From the NCBI GenBank assembly GCA_900759435.1, contig CAAEVD010000112.1, forward strand, positions 1 to 9,556: a DNA stretch of 9,556 nucleotides, in the 5' to 3' direction. Of the stretch, positions 6,084 to 9,556 are shown piece after piece (positions within the stretch are counted from its first letter, which is position 1; the number at the start of each line of letters is the position of its first letter). A program made the position numbers and the translations under genes. The stretch comes from an uncultured Collinsella sp. GTDB lineage: Bacteria; Actinomycetota; Coriobacteriia; Coriobacteriales; Coriobacteriaceae. Below the pieces are notes generated by a model. That model worked only from the letters and a program-made list of their open reading frames with translations. It searched no databases and had not been told where the DNA came from.

Positions 6084-6121
6084 AAAAGGCGGACGAGCCA
6101 GTCTCCCGGCTCGCCCGCCTT
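6084..6121 (-). terminator. Terminator between convergent units
   Basis: Arms 6086-6099 and 6108-6121 enclose an 8-base loop. On the minus strand all 14 positions pair (one G-U), and the stem runs into four T residues (6087-6084), so it should end the M28-like/72-residue operon. On the plus strand the same site has one A-C mismatch and no T-tract, so its effect on the adhesin transcript, whose stop lies 8 bases away, is less certain. Confidence 0.75.
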
Positions 6122-6141
6122 GGGCATAAACGATGAATCGG

Positions 6142-6360
6142 CTATTCAGCGGATGACGAACCGCCATCGATGGCAGCCTGATCGGACTCGGAAATACCGT
6201 CGGCACCCAAACTTTGCTCTTGCTCCACCTCTTCGTTCATTGTCGTCTCGGGCGTCGAGCCCTTAACGCCAACGACATACGCGGCCCCAAAACCCAATGC
6301 GATAGCGATCAGGGTCAAAATCAGATAGATGGGCCAATGGCGCTTGATGTACGAAAACAC
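6142..6360 (-). CDS. Small single-pass membrane protein of unknown function
   Basis: 72 residues. The N-terminus is short and basic (K6, R7). Residues 11-31 form one hydrophobic helix (IYLILTLIAIALGFGAAYVV), and the remaining 40 residues are hydrophilic and acidic, rich in Glu, Gln, Ser and Asp. The positive-inside rule predicts the N-terminus in the cytoplasm and the acidic tail outside. The start is GTG, supported by AAGGAG with a 5-base gap (6371-6366). It lies only 22 bp after the M28-like gene and before the shared terminator, so the two are one operon and may work together at the membrane. I do not recognise a family. It could be an accessory subunit, but that is inferred from position only. 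Confidence 0.8.
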   Translation of the reverse strand: MFSYIKRHWPIYLILTLIAIALGFGAAYVVGVKGSTPETTMNEEVEQEQSLGADGISESDQAAIDGGSSSAE

Positions 6361-6382
6361 GCTGACTCCTTAGCGGGTCTTT

Positions 6383-9300
6383 CTACGAACGACGAATGAC
6401 CTCGGTCACGACCTCGGACACCGTAGCGATATTGGTCGGATTGACGTTGTACGGCAGATCATCCTCGGTGCGAGCGCAGGCAAGGCGCGGGCCGTCCACA
6501 CCGGCGATCGTAAGGGCGCGACGGCTCGCCTCGAGCGCTGCGGATGCATCGGTTTTTGCATAGGGCATCTCGAATGCACCGCAATCGACGTGGAACGACT
6601 TACACACCTTGCTGACAAGATTCATGATGCGGCGATCGCCCTTAAACAGCTGCTGCTCGCCCTCGACCGTCACCACCGAAAGCCTGCCGGCACCAATAGA
6701 CTCGAGGTTGATGAAGAACACACCGCGGAGCTTGTCACGATGCGAGGCCAAAAACGCCCTCATGCCGGCGCCGTCGCAATCGGACGCGCCCGTTGCGACG
6801 AACCAGATATCGTGGCCGAGCAGCTCATCGTCACCCATGGAGGCAACGGCCGAGAGCATATCCTCGGCAGAAGCACCATCGGAGGAAGTGGCGCCGCCCT
6901 TCCAACCGTCGTCGTCATCCTCGAAGTTATCCCACGAGCCAATGCCGCGGCCAGACTTCTTGGCATCGTAATCGTCCTCGACGCCCAGCCAGTCGCTCAT
7001 GCTGTCCTGCTCGTTCTTCTTTTTGCGACCGAACAAGCCACCCAGGCCACGCTTCTGCGGCTTGGCGCCCGTCGAAGCAGGAGCCGAGATGGTCTCGAGC
7101 GGCTGCGCACCCGAGGAGATGGGCATGGGGGTCGCGACCGGTGCCGATGTGGGCTCGGGACCCTGCGCCGTCGCAAAGGGATCATTTGTCTGTGCCGAAG
7201 GATCGGGAAGATCGAACAGCGACGTGCGGGATGCGACGTTGGCCTGCTGCATCGAAGGCAGCGACGGATCGGGGACCGAGGCCAGCGGCGACGAAGAGGG
7301 CGCAGGCGCGGAGGCCGGATCGGGGATATTCATATGTTGGCGCGGAGGCACCTGAGACGAAATCTGCGCCATGAGGGAGTCAACTGTCTCGTCCTGCGTG
7401 GGAGCGACATTGGCCACCGTGGCACCGGGGTCGCTCGGCGCGGGCATGGTAAAGATCTGCGTAGAATAAGGCCTGGACTCATCCGTCTTGGGAGCCTCGT
7501 CAATCGCAGGGGACTCCTGCTCCATAGCAGGAGCCTCGACCTGCTCGGGTGCGCTGGCCTCAACGGAATCGGCCTCGTCGACAACCGAATCATCGGCGGC
7601 ATCCTGGGCATCGTCGGAGATGGGAAGGGGCTCGGCAATTGCGGTGCCCTGCTTCTCAAACGTCATCGTGGCATCGAATGACATGGTGCCATCGACCGGC
7701 TGCTGCGCCTCAAAGGACGTCGTAGCCTCGGCAACGTCAGCGGATGTCGGCTGCGGAGCCTCGAAGGACGTCGTGGCGTCGGCAACATCGACAGGCTCCG
7801 GCTGCTCGGCCTCGCTCTGCTCGAACTCCTGTGCCGCACGCTCACGCTCGGCCTCGGCGGCCTGCTGCTGGGCGATGGCCTCCCGCTCGGCGGCCTCGCG
7901 GGCAGCGGCACGCTTTTCCTCAAAGTCGTCGACGAACTTCTTGCCCTTCGCAAAGGCGCCCTTAAAGAAGCTAGAAGCGCTGGCACCAATCGAGGAGAAC
8001 GCAGAAGCGATATCGGCATGGGGCGTTGTCGAGGGAAGCTCGTCCGAGAAATCGGTGTCACTCTCATAGGACACGCGCTGCGGATACTCGTCATAGTCTT
8101 CGTCGGCGGTCTCGTCTTCAACCTGTGCCGGAGCGGCAGGCGCCAGAATATCCAGACCAGCTGCAGAATCGAGCGCGGGCTTTGCGTCAGGCTCCGCGGC
8201 AGCAACAGGGGCAGCGACCGGCTCGGCGGGAGCAACAGCCGTATTGGCCGCGGGCGCAGGCTCCTGTGCAACGGGAGCAGGCTCCGGCTCAAACGTCGGC
8301 TCCTCGCCCTCTTCGTAATCGAGCGTGCAGGACTCGGGAAGCATGCCGAGCGCGCGGATGGCATCCGAACCAAAGCGGATATTGCCGGCGGCATTGCGAT
8401 AGAGCTTGGGCTCGGGCTCGGCGGCTTCGACCGCCGCAGGCTCCTCCGCCGGCTCGGCGGCAGACTGTTCCTCGGTGGACACTTCGGCCTGGGCAGTCTG
8501 GTCTTGAGCCTCGGGGGCGATAACGCCGATCAGTGTCTCGTCGGCAGAAGCACCCTCAAAACCATCGATCTGTCCATCAAAAGCCTCGTCCTGCTCGGGT
8601 GCGTCGACAGGCGCCACCGGCTGGCCAAACTCGTCCTCGTCGTAGGAAGGTTCCTCATATTCAATGGTGTTGCCGTAGTCGTTTTGCTGCTGGGCCGCGG
8701 CATACTCGGCCGCCGCGCGCGCCATTTCCTCGGCGCGACGCTTCTGCTCGCCAAAATAGGTATCGAATGGAATGTCGTCGGGGAACTCGTTTTCGCCCTG
8801 ATAGGGGGCAACGTTGTCCATGACACCGAGCATGGCGGCAACAGAGGACTTGTTGCACACCGCGCCAGACGTGTAGGGAAGCACAAAACGGTTGGAGATG
8901 ATATTGGCGGCGTTGGCCAGTGCCACAAGGGAGGCCAAAATCGCGACAACCCACAGCAGCACCTTGAGCACGCCGGGAAGCGGCAGGATACGCAGGATGG
9001 CGACAGCCGCGGGCGCGATCGTGGCGACAGGCAGGAGCTTGGCGATGAGCGCGCGATACGGAGCGTAGGGCTCGCGAGCAAGGAGCTCGGCACGGGGGGA
9101 ATCATAGTGGGCCACCACGACGACCGGGCGGTTGCGCGGAGACGCAAGCGGGCCCGAGGCCTTGTGATAGGCGATGACATTTTGGCTCACACCGGTCTTT
9201 CCCAGGCGCGAAACCACGGGATGCCCCGTGCGCTCGAGCACGTAGAGCACGGCACCGACAATGGCCAGCAAGGTGCCGACCAAGCCGATACCGCCGCCGA

Positions 9301-9520
9301 TGCCCATCAGCAGGGCGCCGGCAAACGCCAGAATACCGGTAACAGCAAACGCCAACCTGCTGGGCGCGGGAGCATTAAATTCCTGCACCTCGGGGTCAAA
9401 GCCGTGGTTGCGGAAAATCTGAGCGATATCCTCGGCAGCCAGGCGCTCTTCTTCACTGCACGCCGGCGTAATGCCGGTGTTCTGCAGCAGGTGGTTAATA
9501 TAGTTCTGGGTGTTCGCCAT
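6383..9520 (-). CDS. M28-peptidase-like membrane protein with very long disordered insertion, probably catalytically dead
   Basis: 1045 residues. Residues 1-56 resemble the N-terminal helix region of M28 aminopeptidases. Two transmembrane hairpins follow (about 57-95 and 157-208). M28-like core motifs are AHYDSP (137-142), SGAVCNKSSVAAML (218-231), then, after roughly 640 mostly low-complexity residues, DIWFVATGASDCDGAG (904-919), FFINLESIG (935-943), YAKTDASAAL (987-996) and a conserved-looking tail to 1045. Compared with the family pattern, the bridging Asp is Cys222, the Glu-Glu pair is Ser913-Asp914 and the last His is Ala992. His138, Asp140 and an acidic residue (Glu940) remain. A non-enzymatic role is therefore likely. 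The insertion (about 258-895) is rich in Ala, Glu, Pro and Asp, with a charged helix at 528-575. The ATG at 9520 has GGAG five bases upstream. The TTG at 9547 has none, though the frame is open to the window edge. It is co-transcribed with the 72-residue protein. The substrate or partner is unknown. Confidence 0.85.
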   Translation of the reverse strand: MANTQNYINHLLQNTGITPACSEEERLAAEDIAQIFRNHGFDPEVQEFNAPAPSRLAFAVTGILAFAGALLMGIGGGIGLVGTLLAIVGAVLYVLERTGHPVVSRLGKTGVSQNVIAYHKASGPLASPRNRPVVVVAHYDSPRAELLAREPYAPYRALIAKLLPVATIAPAAVAILRILPLPGVLKVLLWVVAILASLVALANAANIISNRFVLPYTSGAVCNKSSVAAMLGVMDNVAPYQGENEFPDDIPFDTYFGEQKRRAEEMARAAAEYAAAQQQNDYGNTIEYEEPSYDEDEFGQPVAPVDAPEQDEAFDGQIDGFEGASADETLIGVIAPEAQDQTAQAEVSTEEQSAAEPAEEPAAVEAAEPEPKLYRNAAGNIRFGSDAIRALGMLPESCTLDYEEGEEPTFEPEPAPVAQEPAPAANTAVAPAEPVAAPVAAAEPDAKPALDSAAGLDILAPAAPAQVEDETADEDYDEYPQRVSYESDTDFSDELPSTTPHADIASAFSSIGASASSFFKGAFAKGKKFVDDFEEKRAAAREAAEREAIAQQQAAEAERERAAQEFEQSEAEQPEPVDVADATTSFEAPQPTSADVAEATTSFEAQQPVDGTMSFDATMTFEKQGTAIAEPLPISDDAQDAADDSVVDEADSVEASAPEQVEAPAMEQESPAIDEAPKTDESRPYSTQIFTMPAPSDPGATVANVAPTQDETVDSLMAQISSQVPPRQHMNIPDPASAPAPSSSPLASVPDPSLPSMQQANVASRTSLFDLPDPSAQTNDPFATAQGPEPTSAPVATPMPISSGAQPLETISAPASTGAKPQKRGLGGLFGRKKKNEQDSMSDWLGVEDDYDAKKSGRGIGSWDNFEDDDDGWKGGATSSDGASAEDMLSAVASMGDDELLGHDIWFVATGASDCDGAGMRAFLASHRDKLRGVFFINLESIGAGRLSVVTVEGEQQLFKGDRRIMNLVSKVCKSFHVDCGAFEMPYAKTDASAALEASRRALTIAGVDGPRLACARTEDDLPYNVNPTNIATVSEVVTEVIRRS
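7707..7789 (-). repeat. In-frame tandem repeat within the disordered insertion
   Basis: Two 32-bp copies (7707-7738 and 7758-7789) share about 28 positions with a 51-bp period. They encode DVADATTSFEA and DVAEATTSFEA, followed by related TMSFDATMTFE further on (about residues 578-622 of the M28-like protein). The period is a whole number of codons, so copy-number change would keep the frame. Thr-Thr-Ser-Phe in an acidic context could be a phosphorylation site, but this is only suggestive. Confidence 0.65.
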
Positions 9521-9556
9521 GTGCGCTCCACATCCATAATCCGACAAATAGGCCCA

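Noticed and set aside
6590..7681. Plus-strand open frame of 363 codons opposite the M28-like gene
   Set aside because: Arg/Gly/His-rich shadow of the low-complexity insertion; no plausible start or domain.
9521..9547. TTG at 9547 as the start of the M28-like protein
   Set aside because: No Shine-Dalgarno sequence before it, whereas GGAG stands five bases before the ATG at 9520; the extra nine residues do not fit the family start.

Overview
The window reads as chromosomal DNA of a high-GC Gram-positive bacterium. An LPxTG-anchored surface protein, a twin-arginine lipoprotein signal and GC-rich codon use suggest Actinomycetota. My best guess is Coriobacteriia (Collinsella-like), but that comes from overall look and no marker gene here proves it.

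Left part (1-1950, all minus strand): purB (adenylosuccinate lyase) has its own likely -10 box and ribosome binding site and is followed by a hairpin. Next comes a small four-cysteine TSCPD-domain protein (TIGR03905 type), whose stop codon overlaps the start of a Tat-exported lipoprotein that runs off the left edge.

Middle (1950-2644): no convincing protein gene. A tRNA-Gly(CCC) gene on the minus strand has a good promoter, an encoded CCA end and a strong terminator. Downstream of its 3' end lies a mosaic of repeats: an exact 17-bp copy of the tRNA 3' end, two copies of a 51-bp hairpin-bearing repeat, further short hairpins, and an inverted copy of the tRNA T-arm. This is the most site-specific-element-like part of the window.

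Right part (2645-9556): a plus-strand gene encodes an 1143-residue wall-anchored adhesin. It has a signal peptide, an N-terminal thioester domain (Cys70/Gln128), six SpaA/CnaB-type domains predicted to carry Lys-Asn or Lys-Asp isopeptide bonds, a further C-terminal Ig-like region, and LPATG with a membrane anchor. It is convergent with a two-gene minus-strand operon. The first gene of that operon encodes a 1045-residue M28-peptidase-like membrane protein. Its catalytic fold is interrupted by a transmembrane hairpin and by about 640 low-complexity acidic residues, and most of its zinc ligands appear to be lost. The second gene encodes a 72-residue single-pass membrane protein. A hairpin lies between the two convergent units.

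Most interesting for follow-up: the probable pseudo-M28 protein with its huge insertion, the thioester/isopeptide adhesin, and the tRNA-derived repeat mosaic.
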